A program made the translations under genes and the position numbers. The notes below the pieces were generated by a model. It did no database searches, was not told the DNA's origin, and saw only the letters and a program-made list of their open reading frames with translations. Of a stretch of 20,012 bases of DNA, positions 8,267 to 16,158 are shown one piece after another. The stretch comes from JALXCG01 sp026991065 [NCBI: Gemmatimonadota bacterium] (GTDB lineage Bacteria > GCA-2686955). The DNA is taken from the NCBI GenBank assembly GCA_026991065.1, contig JALXCG010000057.1:1-20012 (forward strand), in the 5' to 3' direction. Every line of letters starts with the position of its first letter. The stretch's first letter is position 1.

Positions 8267-9754
8267 ATGTTTCCTTTTGCTGCCCGTAGCTATGACTTTG
8301 TTCCCTATGTTGAGTGCCGGAATTGGATCGGGGGTGAGTGGTGCGCAGCCGCCGGCGGCGAAGAGCTTGAGGTCATCAATCCCCGGCATGGTCGGGCGAT
8401 GGGACGGGTTGTGGTCTCCGGCGCGGAGGATGTTGAGCGGGCCGTGGCCGCCGCGCGGGCGGCTTTCCCCGGGTGGCGCGCGACTCCGCTCAAGGACCGC
8501 GCGCAGGTGCTTTACCGACTCAAGCAACTCATGGAGCGGGATCTCGAGGAGCTTACCTGGCTGCTGAGCCATGAAAACGGCAAAGTCTATGGTCAAGCGC
8601 GCGGGAGCGTGCTCAAAGGGATCGAGTGTGTCGAGTATGGTGCATCCTTGCCCAACATCGCGCAGGGGACGCAACTCGATGTCAGCCGTGGAATCAACTG
8701 CGAAGTCACCTATGAGCCGCTGGGCGTTTGTGCGGGAATCGTTCCCTTCAATTTCCCAACCATGGTGCCATTGTGGATGCTTCCGCAAGCACTGGTCAGT
8801 GGCAACACATTCGTGCTCAAGCCTTCCGAGCAAGTTCCCTACGGAGCAATGAAGCTGGCAACGCTTTTTGCCGAAGCGGGGCTTCCTGCCGGTGTCCTGA
8901 ATGTGGTGAATGGGACCCGGGCGGCCGTGGAGGCGTTGGTGGATCACGAAGAGATCCGCGCGGTGGCGTTTGTGGGGTCCACCCGGGTTGCGCGCCTGGT
9001 CTATGCGCGGGGCGCAAAACAGGGAAAGCGGCTGCTCTGTCTCGGCGGCGCCAAGAACCACTTGATTGTGGCGCCGGACGCTGATCCGGAACTCACTGCG
9101 GAAACCGTGGTTGCTTCTTCCTACGGCTGTGCAGGGCAGCGCTGCATGGCGGCGTCGGTGATGCTGGCCGTGGGGGATGTGCAGGGAATCATTGACCGCA
9201 TGGTGGCGCGCACCCAAGCGATGGAACTTGGCGGCGACATGGGGGCGATCATCAATCCGGCGGCGGTCGAGCGGATTGTTGGCTACATAGATGCCGCCGA
9301 GCGGGCGGGCGCCAAGGTGTTGGTGGATGGGCGCGGCGCGCGTGTGGCCGGCGCTCCCGGCTACTGGGTGGGGCCGACCATTCTTGACCATGTGACGCCG
9401 GAGATGCCGGCTGCTTGTGAAGAGATTTTTGGCCCGGTGCTGTCGATTGTTCGAACCCCCAGCATTGATGATGCAATTGCGATTGAGAACTCGAACCCCT
9501 ATGGCAACGCAGCGGCGATTTTTACCACCAGTGGCGCGGTTGCCAGGTATGTCATTGAGCGCGTTTCCGCGGGGATGTGCGGCGTGAACATCGGGGTTCC
9601 TGTTCCGCGTGAACCGTTCTCCTTCGGAGGGTGGAACCAGAGCAAATTCGGTCACGGAGATGTGACGGGTTATGATGGTTTCCGCTTCTGGACGCGGCCG
9701 CGCAAAGTTACTTCTCGGTGGGAGATCGCAAAGGACGCAACATGGATGAGCTGA
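8267..9754 (+). CDS. mmsA: CoA-acylating methylmalonate/malonate-semialdehyde dehydrogenase
   Basis: Oxidises malonate semialdehyde to acetyl-CoA (or methylmalonate semialdehyde to propionyl-CoA) with NAD+, CoA and loss of CO2. 495 residues, close to the family's usual 485-500. NAD-binding FNFPTMVPLWMLPQALVSG and LKPSEQVP are present. Catalytic Cys293 is in GCAGQRCMAAS. LGGAKNHLIVAPDAD replaces the ELGG element of ordinary aldehyde dehydrogenases, so the general-base Glu is absent, which marks the CoA-dependent MmsA/IolA branch. I chose the ATG at 8267 with GGAG 10 nt upstream; a GTG at 8246 would add seven residues but would put this GGAG inside the coding region. The gene follows the amidase by 84 nt and its 3' end overlaps the next gene by 13 nt. 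MmsA also serves valine or inositol breakdown; the neighbours point to pyrimidines. Confidence 0.93.
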   Translation: MFPFAARSYDFVPYVECRNWIGGEWCAAAGGEELEVINPRHGRAMGRVVVSGAEDVERAVAAARAAFPGWRATPLKDRAQVLYRLKQLMERDLEELTWLLSHENGKVYGQARGSVLKGIECVEYGASLPNIAQGTQLDVSRGINCEVTYEPLGVCAGIVPFNFPTMVPLWMLPQALVSGNTFVLKPSEQVPYGAMKLATLFAEAGLPAGVLNVVNGTRAAVEALVDHEEIRAVAFVGSTRVARLVYARGAKQGKRLLCLGGAKNHLIVAPDADPELTAETVVASSYGCAGQRCMAASVMLAVGDVQGIIDRMVARTQAMELGGDMGAIINPAAVERIVGYIDAAERAGAKVLVDGRGARVAGAPGYWVGPTILDHVTPEMPAACEEIFGPVLSIVRTPSIDDAIAIENSNPYGNAAAIFTTSGAVARYVIERVSAGMCGVNIGVPVPREPFSFGGWNQSKFGHGDVTGYDGFRFWTRPRKVTSRWEIAKDATWMS

Positions 9755-11076
9755 TGACCACCGAAGAGATTGTCCGTCTCTGCAAGCAGCACACGCTTTA
9801 TACCTGGGCGGCGACCGGAGCGGTTGATCCACTGCCGATCGCGCGGGCCGAGGGTGTTTATCTCTACACCACCGAGGGGCAGCGGATTCTGGACTTCAAC
9901 AGCCAGTTAATGTGCGTCAACATCGGGCATGGACACCCACGGATCGCCGCGGCGATCGCTCGGCAACTGGAGAGCTTTGCCTACACCTATCCGGGTACGG
10001 CGACAGCTGTGCGGGCACGGGTGGCCAAGCGATTGGCGGAGCTTCTGCCGGGGGATCTGAACACTTTCTTCTTTACTTTGGGGGGCGCAGAGGCGAACGA
10101 GAACGCCATTCGTGCCGCCCGTCTTTACACCGGTCGCAACAAAATACTGGCACGCTACAGAAGTTATCATGGCGGGACCAATGCCTGCATGCAACTGACC
10201 GGAGATCCACGGCGCTGGGCCAACGAACCAGGAATGCCGGGTGTTGTTCATGTGATGGACCCACGCCCCTACGATTACTCTTTCGGGAGCAGCGCGGCGG
10301 AGCAGACCGAGAACAATCTCCGTTATTTGGAAGAGGTCATCATGTACGAAGGTCCGCAGACCATCGCCGCGATGATCATCGAGCCGGTGACCGGTACCAA
10401 TGGAATCCAGCCGCCGCCCGCGGGTTATCTCGAAGGGCTGGAGGCACTGTTGGATCGTCACGGCATCCTCCTCATCTGTGACGAAGTGATGTCGGGATGG
10501 GGGCGCACCGGCAAGTTGTTTGCCTTCGAACACGCCGCCGGAGTCACGCCCGACATTGTAACCATGGCCAAGGGATTGACCTCCGCCTACGCACCTCTGG
10601 GCGCGGTCGCGCTCAGTGATCCGATCGCGGCGCATTTTCAGGACAATGTTTTCTGGGGGGGACTGACCTACAACTCCCATGCTCTCTCCCTGGCAGTTGC
10701 CGAGGCGGCGATCGGCGTGTTGATCGACGAGGGGCTGGTCGGCAACGCGGCACGCCTGGAGCCGGTGATGCGCGCCGAGATGGAGCGCCTGCGAGAGCGC
10801 CATCCGTCGGTCAAAGAGGGACGTGCGATCGGGCTTTTCGGGATGCTCGACATCCGGAAGAATGCGGCGGGAGACCTGATTGCTCCCTACAACGGTTCCC
10901 ATCCGGCAATGAACGAACTTTTTGCGTTTCTCCGTACCGAGGGGCTCTTTACGTTCGTTCGGTGGAGCCACATCATGTGCAACCCACCACTGTGCATTAA
11001 TGAAAAACAACTCCGGGAGGGGTTTGCGATCCTTGATCGGGCACTGGAGATCACCGATCGCGTTTTTGAGCCTTGA
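9742..11076 (+). CDS. Class-III PLP aminotransferase, probably acting on beta-alanine
   Basis: Fold-type I omega-aminotransferase, 444 residues. PLP-binding features: GGAEANENAIRAAR for the phosphate region, LLICDEVMSGWGRTG with the Asp that contacts the pyridine nitrogen, and Schiff-base Lys277 in TMAKGLTSAYAPLG. Between a beta-ureidopropionase and a malonate-semialdehyde dehydrogenase, the likely reaction is beta-alanine (or beta-aminoisobutyrate) plus a 2-oxo acid giving the semialdehyde. The amino acceptor (pyruvate or 2-oxoglutarate) cannot be read from sequence. Taurine or GABA aminotransferase are alternatives from the fold alone. I chose the ATG at 9742 (AAGGA at 9731-9735, 6 nt away). 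An in-frame ATG at 9754 overlapping the upstream stop as TGATG is a second possibility, and a GTG at 9718 is less likely. Co-translation with mmsA is expected. Confidence 0.85.
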   Translation: MDELMTTEEIVRLCKQHTLYTWAATGAVDPLPIARAEGVYLYTTEGQRILDFNSQLMCVNIGHGHPRIAAAIARQLESFAYTYPGTATAVRARVAKRLAELLPGDLNTFFFTLGGAEANENAIRAARLYTGRNKILARYRSYHGGTNACMQLTGDPRRWANEPGMPGVVHVMDPRPYDYSFGSSAAEQTENNLRYLEEVIMYEGPQTIAAMIIEPVTGTNGIQPPPAGYLEGLEALLDRHGILLICDEVMSGWGRTGKLFAFEHAAGVTPDIVTMAKGLTSAYAPLGAVALSDPIAAHFQDNVFWGGLTYNSHALSLAVAEAAIGVLIDEGLVGNAARLEPVMRAEMERLRERHPSVKEGRAIGLFGMLDIRKNAAGDLIAPYNGSHPAMNELFAFLRTEGLFTFVRWSHIMCNPPLCINEKQLREGFAILDRALEITDRVFEP

Positions 11077-11124
11077 TAGTCAGGGGCTCGAAGTCGAACG
11101 GCCCTCGAAACGGGTGGATATCCC

Positions 11125-12465
11125 ATGCGACCTACAACATCAGCAGAGCAGACCAAGCCCGGAGTGCAAGAGTACAAGGTTCCGCTGAACGCCAACCAGG
11201 CACGGGTAGAGGCCGCGCGCTGTCTTTTTTGTGACGATGCGCCTTGTGTGAAAGCATGCCCGACGTCCATTGACGTGCCGCAGTTCATTCGTAAGATCAC
11301 TACCGGGAATTTGTGGGGATCGGCCAGGACGATTCTGCAGGCCAATGTTCTGGGGCGGAGTTGTGCCCGGGTGTGCCCGGTCGAGGAACTCTGCGTCGGG
11401 GACTGTGTGCTCAACGAGGATGGCCGGGCTCCGATTCAGATCGGCCGGCTGCAGCGTTTTGCAACGGACTACGCATTCGCCCGCGGCTGGCGCTATGCGG
11501 AAGCGGGGCCCGCCAGCGGTCGCTCAGTCGCTCTTGTCGGTGGTGGGCCCGCGTCTTTGGCTGCCGCGCATCAGCTGCGGATTTTCGGGCACAGTTGCAC
11601 CATCTACGAGAAGCGGTCGCGACTCGGAGGTCTCAATGCAAGCGGAATCGCTCCCTACAAGATGACCGACGAGATTGCCATGGAAGAGGTGGACTGGGTT
11701 CTGGGAATCGGCGGGATCGAAGTGCGAACCGGGATCGAGGTGGGGTGCGACATTTCGCTGGAGGAGTTGGAGCAGGATCACGACGCGATCTTTATCGGCG
11801 CGGGACTGGGGGCGGACACGCTGCTTACCGATCTGCCCGGTTCCGAGTTGGGCGGAATCGAGGGCGCCGTGGACTTCATCGAGCGCGCGAAGTCTGGTTG
11901 CGTCGATCTGCGGAGGGTGAAGCGCGCGCTGGTGATCGGCGGTGGCAACACGGCCCTGGACGCGGTTCGCTTGCTCGTCCGCATTTTGCCTCCGGGGGGG
12001 GATGTGCGCTTGCTATACCGCGGCGATGCGGCCGTGATGCCGGGCTACGCTCATGAACTGGCGGCCGCGCGGGTGGAGGGTGTTGGGATGCATTGGCACA
12101 CGCAACCAGTCGCGTTTCTTGGCGAGATCGACGAAGAGTCCGGACAGCCGCGCATCCACGCACTGCGCTGTACCCGAACCGATGACCGGAAGCGACCGAT
12201 CCCGGGGACTGAACACACCCTGGCCTGCGACCTTGTGATTCTGGCGATCGGCCAGTCTCCGGCGGTGGCGAGAATCGCTTCGACTCCGGGACTGGAGTTC
12301 GTGGGAGGTTGTCTGCGGGTTGATGCCACGGGGGCTACGGGGCGGCCGGGTGTCTTTGCCGGAGGAGACTGCGTCAACGGCGGCACTGAAGTCGTGCAGG
12401 CTGTAAAGGAGGGCATGCGGGCGGCCGTGACCATTGATGAGTATTTGAAGGGGGTGGAACGATGA
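11125..12465 (+). CDS. preT: Dihydropyrimidine dehydrogenase, FAD/NAD(P)H subunit (PreT/PydX-like)
   Basis: Electron-input subunit that takes electrons from NAD(P)H via FAD and iron-sulfur clusters and passes them to PreA. 446 residues (E. coli PreT about 412). The N-terminal GltD-like region carries cysteines 33, 36, 41 and 45 (CLFCDDAPCVKACP) and a second set 80, 84, 90 and 94 (SCARVCPVEELCVGDC) for two 4Fe-4S clusters. The FAD Rossmann motif is VALVGGGPASLAAAHQL (about 135-151) and the NAD(P) motif is ALVIGGGNTALDAVRL. GVFAGGDCVNGGTEVVQAV is the second FAD-contact motif. It lies 48 nt after the aminotransferase and ends in an ATGA overlap with preA. A glutamate synthase small subunit has the same architecture, but the adjacent preA settles the role. 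The ribosome-binding site before 11125 is weak. Confidence 0.93.
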   Translation: MRPTTSAEQTKPGVQEYKVPLNANQARVEAARCLFCDDAPCVKACPTSIDVPQFIRKITTGNLWGSARTILQANVLGRSCARVCPVEELCVGDCVLNEDGRAPIQIGRLQRFATDYAFARGWRYAEAGPASGRSVALVGGGPASLAAAHQLRIFGHSCTIYEKRSRLGGLNASGIAPYKMTDEIAMEEVDWVLGIGGIEVRTGIEVGCDISLEELEQDHDAIFIGAGLGADTLLTDLPGSELGGIEGAVDFIERAKSGCVDLRRVKRALVIGGGNTALDAVRLLVRILPPGGDVRLLYRGDAAVMPGYAHELAAARVEGVGMHWHTQPVAFLGEIDEESGQPRIHALRCTRTDDRKRPIPGTEHTLACDLVILAIGQSPAVARIASTPGLEFVGGCLRVDATGATGRPGVFAGGDCVNGGTEVVQAVKEGMRAAVTIDEYLKGVER

Positions 12466-13742
12466 AACCCGACTTGACCGCCAACTGCGCAGGAATTGTC
12501 TCTCCGAATCCCTTCTGGCTGGCCTCCGCACCGCCCACCAACACCGGCGAACAGGTGATGCGCGCGTTTGAGGCGGGCTGGGGTGGTGCCGTATGGAAAA
12601 CGCTCGGCCAACCGATCCAGAACGTGACCAGTCGCTTTGGCGCTCTCCGCCACCCCGCGGCCCGGACCATTGGTTTCAACAACATTGAACTCATTACTGA
12701 CCGCTCCCTGGAGGTTAATTTTCGCGAGATCGCCGCGGTCAAGAAACGCTTTCCCGAGCGCGCCGTGGTGGTGAGTTTGATGTTTGAAACCGAAGCCGAA
12801 TGGAAGGACGCGATCGAGCGGTCGATCGATGCCGGCGCGGACGGTTTGGAGCTGAATTTCGGTTGCCCCCACGGCATGTGCGAACGCGGAATGGGGTCCG
12901 CGGTCGGACAGGAGCCGAAGATCAATGAGCGAATCACTTCCTGGGTAAGTGCTCTATCCAGCATACCGGTGATCGTGAAGCTTACTCCCAATGTGCATGA
13001 CATTCGCCCCCACGGGCTGGCGGCTCAGCGGGGCGGTGCCGATGGCGTCAGCCTGATCAATACCGTTAAGAGTATCATCGGTGTGGACATTGATCGCCTG
13101 ATTCCGCAACCGATTGTTGGCGATTTGGGAACCAATGGCGGTTACTGTGGCCCAGCGGTCAAGCCCATCGCGCTGCACATGTTGGCGGCGCTCTCCCGAG
13201 ATGAGCGTTTCCACCTGCCGTTGAGTGGCATCGGTGGAATCTCCAACTGGCGTGATGCGGTGGAATTCCTGCTTCTGGGAGCGTCGTGCGTGCAGGTGTG
13301 TACCGAAGTGATGCTTCATGGCTACAGAGTCGTGGAGGATATGCTCGATGGCTTGGAAGGCTACATGCGCGAGCATCAATTCTACACCCTGGAGGATTTT
13401 GTCGGGCGGGCGGTAGCGGCTTGCAGCGACTGGGGCGACTTGGATCTCAACCACGAGTTGGTGGCGCGGATCGACGCTGATCAGTGCATCGGTTGCTACG
13501 ACTGTGTGGTGGCTTGTGCCGATGGAGGTCATCAGTGCATTGCGCGGGCTCCGGACGGCGCGCCACGTGTTCCTCAAGTGGATGAGGAGGAGTGCGTGGG
13601 GTGTAACTTGTGTGAGATCGTCTGTCCAGTACCCGGTTGTATCACCATGACGGCGATAGACAACGGTTTTGCTCCGGCGTCATGGAACGATCATCTCACC
13701 CACGGTGCGCGGCTGCGTCCAAAGAAGGGGTCGCACGGCTGA
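12462..13742 (+). CDS. preA: Dihydropyrimidine dehydrogenase, catalytic FMN/Fe-S subunit (PreA/PydA-like)
   Basis: First step of reductive pyrimidine catabolism: reduction of uracil or thymine to the 5,6-dihydro form. 426 residues (E. coli PreA about 411). The N-terminal two-thirds is a dihydroorotate-dehydrogenase-type FMN barrel (GWGGAVWKTLGQP, VIVKLTPNVHDI, ISGIGG-like LSGIGGISNWRDA). The active-site loop is LNFGCPHGMCERGMG, with Cys135 matching the general acid Cys671 of mammalian DPYD and Asn132 matching Asn668. The C-terminal ferredoxin domain has CIGCYDCVVAC and CVGCNLCEIVCP for two 4Fe-4S clusters. GAAGGGGG precedes the ATG by about 7 nt, and the start overlaps preT in ATGA, fitting a PreT-PreA complex. 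Last gene of the cluster; only 21 nt separate it from the convergent regulator gene and no terminator hairpin is visible there. Confidence 0.95.
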   Translation: MKPDLTANCAGIVSPNPFWLASAPPTNTGEQVMRAFEAGWGGAVWKTLGQPIQNVTSRFGALRHPAARTIGFNNIELITDRSLEVNFREIAAVKKRFPERAVVVSLMFETEAEWKDAIERSIDAGADGLELNFGCPHGMCERGMGSAVGQEPKINERITSWVSALSSIPVIVKLTPNVHDIRPHGLAAQRGGADGVSLINTVKSIIGVDIDRLIPQPIVGDLGTNGGYCGPAVKPIALHMLAALSRDERFHLPLSGIGGISNWRDAVEFLLLGASCVQVCTEVMLHGYRVVEDMLDGLEGYMREHQFYTLEDFVGRAVAACSDWGDLDLNHELVARIDADQCIGCYDCVVACADGGHQCIARAPDGAPRVPQVDEEECVGCNLCEIVCPVPGCITMTAIDNGFAPASWNDHLTHGARLRPKKGSHG

Positions 13743-13763
13743 GGTTGTCCCCGGCTCGTGTCC

Positions 13764-14930
13764 CTACAGGCCGACCCCGGCGAGATCATGGGCCAGCACG
13801 CTGATTGGTGTTCGGATGGTCCCGGCCGGGTGGTTGCGCAGCCGCCGGAGCACATTTTTTGTCACCTCGTGTCCGCGGGCAAGAAGCAGTACTCCATCCA
13901 CGGTCGTGACATTCTCGGCGAAGACCATTCCCGCCACGAGTTCGTGGATCTCCAGCCCCTGCCGTTCCGCAGAGCTGAGATTCTCTTCCAGCATGGCGGC
14001 GAATTCGTTGAGGATCGCGGTGTCATACCAGCGCTTGCGGCCGCGCATGGTTTCCACGCACAGATCCGGGCGCAGGTCACAGGTGCGAAGGATATCGTAA
14101 TCGGAGACGATCTTGAGGATCTTGGCTTCGACCGGTAATTCGCCACCCCCCAGGCGCAGTTGGGGCGCTGTGCCGTCGGCAAGCTGGGTGTGGGACACCA
14201 GGATCTTTCGGACCTGTTCCAGCCGCGGAATGTTTTCCAGGACCTCTTCAATACTTTGTGGCACTGAGCGCAGTAGCTTGGTCTCTTCGACGTTAAGGCG
14301 GTCGCCCCGATAGATTTTCATGCGTGTTTCATCGGGCAGCGCGACATACCCCAACTGGGTCAGCATGGCCGCGATGCGCAGTGGCCACAGGGGCTGCAGC
14401 CGGAGTGCGCGGCCCAACGCGGTTGCCTGGCGTTCAATGCGGGAAGCGCGACCCACCGCTTCCGGCATGACGATACCCACCACTTCGTTCAGTGCCTTGA
14501 TGCTGCCGAGAAGTGTTTGATCCAGCAGCACCTTTTCATTGGTGACGAGCCGATGTTGTTCAACTGCGGTCTCGGTTACTCGAAAGAGGTCTTTGGGAGT
14601 AATTGGTTTGGTCAGGAACCGGAAGAGTAGCCCTTGATTCACTGCTTCGATCGCGGTTTCCATATCGGGTTGGCCGGTGAGGAGCAGGCGTGTGGCGTCG
14701 CCATCGATATCGCGCGCGGCGCGCAGGAACTCCAGCCCATCCATCCCCGGCATGCGCAGGTCGGAGATGACCACCTGAACAGGGGGAGAACTCTTCATGA
14801 GTTCGAGTGCGGCAGCGCCGCTTTCCGCGGTCTCAACGTCGAAGCCGATGCGAAGAACCATTTTGAGACTGGCAAGCATGCTCGGTTCATCATCCACGCA
14901 CAATACGCGTGCTTGCTTCTTCTTAGCCAT
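13764..14930 (-). CDS. Response regulator: receiver plus degenerate HD-GYP-type output domain
   Basis: Cytoplasmic response regulator, 388 residues. The receiver (about 7-125) looks functional: acidic pair in VLCVDDEPS, phospho-acceptor D57 in VVISDLRMPGMDG, T85 in LLLTGQ and K108 in FLTKP. Residues about 145-290 align with the HD-GYP cyclic-di-GMP phosphodiesterase fold, but the catalytic residues are gone: the expected L-H-D-I-G-K reads L-T-Q-L-G-Y (T191/Q192), and the GYP region reads ADGTAPQLRLGGGELPVEAK. The following SDYDILRT resembles the family's VYDAL helix. Hence probably a binding or docking module rather than an enzyme. The ATG at 14930 was chosen over 14969 because AGGA lies 7 nt upstream; it overlaps the preceding regulator gene by 8 nt. 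Last gene of the kinase-regulator operon. Confidence 0.88.
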   Translation of the reverse strand: MAKKKQARVLCVDDEPSMLASLKMVLRIGFDVETAESGAAALELMKSSPPVQVVISDLRMPGMDGLEFLRAARDIDGDATRLLLTGQPDMETAIEAVNQGLLFRFLTKPITPKDLFRVTETAVEQHRLVTNEKVLLDQTLLGSIKALNEVVGIVMPEAVGRASRIERQATALGRALRLQPLWPLRIAAMLTQLGYVALPDETRMKIYRGDRLNVEETKLLRSVPQSIEEVLENIPRLEQVRKILVSHTQLADGTAPQLRLGGGELPVEAKILKIVSDYDILRTCDLRPDLCVETMRGRKRWYDTAILNEFAAMLEENLSSAERQGLEIHELVAGMVFAENVTTVDGVLLLARGHEVTKNVLRRLRNHPAGTIRTPISVLAHDLAGVGL

Positions 14931-16158
14931 TGGAGTTTCCTCGCGCGTTCGGTTTGCGCTCGGTCGCATCGGCCATGCGTACCGCTTCTGCTGTCAGGGT
15001 TTTCGCTCGCTCCCAGCTTTCGCGGAACCAATCCGGAGTTGCGGCCATGTTGCTGGCGGCTTCCGCACTCAGGGACACGCCTTTGCCGCTTTCGTAGGCA
15101 GCCAAGTCCGCCAAGTGCACCGCCGCGAGAACTCCGGGCCCGTGATTGAACGCCTGTCCCGGGTCATGGTGAAATGCCGCGGCCTCCGCGCTGCTCGCCG
15201 GGAGTTCCCATATATCCAGCAAGTAGGATCCCACTTCGCCGTGCGTAACGCCAAGAACGGATCGCTCTGCCTCACTCCAGGTGCAACCGCTGGCGGTCGT
15301 GAGGCGGGCAACCTCTGAAATCTCCTTTGGACGCAGGTCGGCCAATACATAGAGACCCGCATCGTGGAGCAGGCCGGCAAGGAAAGCCTCTGCCCCAAGT
15401 GCCTGTATCGGAACCAGTTGTCGGGCGACTCCCGCGGTCAGTATCGAATGCGCCGTGAGTTTTTCGATGAATGCGGTGTCGGCGTTGTGTTGGGTTGCGG
15501 AGGCGAGAGAACTGCTGAGAACCACCGAGGCGATGGCCTGAGTCCCGAGACGGACAATCGCTTCGCGCAGCGAGTGGATTGGATAGCGCGAGCAGAAGAG
15601 CGGCGAGCTGGCCATGCGCATGATCTGCGTTGCGATTGAGGGATCCTTGCTGATCAGTGCTTCGATCTGGCTGATCCCCACGTTCGGATCCTGGAGAGTT
15701 TCCTGCAAGCGAAGATAGAGTGCCGGCAGCGCGGGTAGCCGCTCGGCGGAGCCTACAACCGTGATGATGGTTTGATCTCTCGCATTGCGGCGGTGGTCGA
15801 GCACCTCTCGGATCGTGTTGATGACTTGTTCGATGTCGCAAGGTTTGGCGAGAGTTCGGTGCGCAACCTGGAGTGCGGTGGCGCGAACATGGTCGCTGAT
15901 GTCGCCGCTGAAAAGAATTCGCATCGCTTCGGGGTGGGTTGTACGGACACTCCGCAGCAACTCGATGCCGTTGATCCCGTGCATTCGATAGTCGGAAACG
16001 ACAACATCGACCGGATTCTCCTGGATGAGTCGAAGTGCATCACGGGCATTGGAGGTGTAGCGCAAGTCCCAGTGGTTGCGGAATCGGTAGAGACTGGTAC
16101 GCAGCGATTGCAGCATCACGGCATCATCGTCTATGAAGAGAATCGATGGGCGGGTCAA
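14923..16158 (-). CDS. Response regulator with HDOD output domain
   Basis: Cytoplasmic response regulator, 411 residues from the start chosen. The receiver (about 4-122) has acidic D10-D12 (FIDDDAVM), phospho-acceptor D56 (VVVSDYRMHGINGIELL), S84 (ILFSGD) and K105 (TLAKP), so phosphorylation is expected. The HDOD domain starts near 140 with the diagnostic LPALPALYLRLQETLQDP and continues with ISKDPSIATQIMRMASSPLF and FLAGLLHDAGLYVLADLRP. HDOD proteins are usually signalling adaptors without proven catalysis. I place the start at a TTG at 16158 that shares TTGA with the kinase stop and has GGAG 8 nt upstream. Another TTG at 16218 would add 20 residues lying inside the kinase gene, without a comparable site. 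Second gene of the kinase operon; partner of the upstream kinase by position. Confidence 0.9.
   Translation of the reverse strand: MTRPSILFIDDDAVMLQSLRTSLYRFRNHWDLRYTSNARDALRLIQENPVDVVVSDYRMHGINGIELLRSVRTTHPEAMRILFSGDISDHVRATALQVAHRTLAKPCDIEQVINTIREVLDHRRNARDQTIITVVGSAERLPALPALYLRLQETLQDPNVGISQIEALISKDPSIATQIMRMASSPLFCSRYPIHSLREAIVRLGTQAIASVVLSSSLASATQHNADTAFIEKLTAHSILTAGVARQLVPIQALGAEAFLAGLLHDAGLYVLADLRPKEISEVARLTTASGCTWSEAERSVLGVTHGEVGSYLLDIWELPASSAEAAAFHHDPGQAFNHGPGVLAAVHLADLAAYESGKGVSLSAEAASNMAATPDWFRESWERAKTLTAEAVRMADATERKPNARGNSNG

Noticed and set aside
7268-9832. An 854-codon open frame on the minus strand, antisense to the amidase and dehydrogenase genes
   Set aside because: It lies opposite two clear enzymes with intact motifs and shows no recognisable domain. 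Its His/Arg/Pro-rich, low-complexity composition is what an antisense frame in GC-rich coding DNA gives.
9907-11010. A 367-codon minus-strand frame opposite the aminotransferase
   Set aside because: The plus-strand gene has every PLP-enzyme motif; the antisense frame has none.
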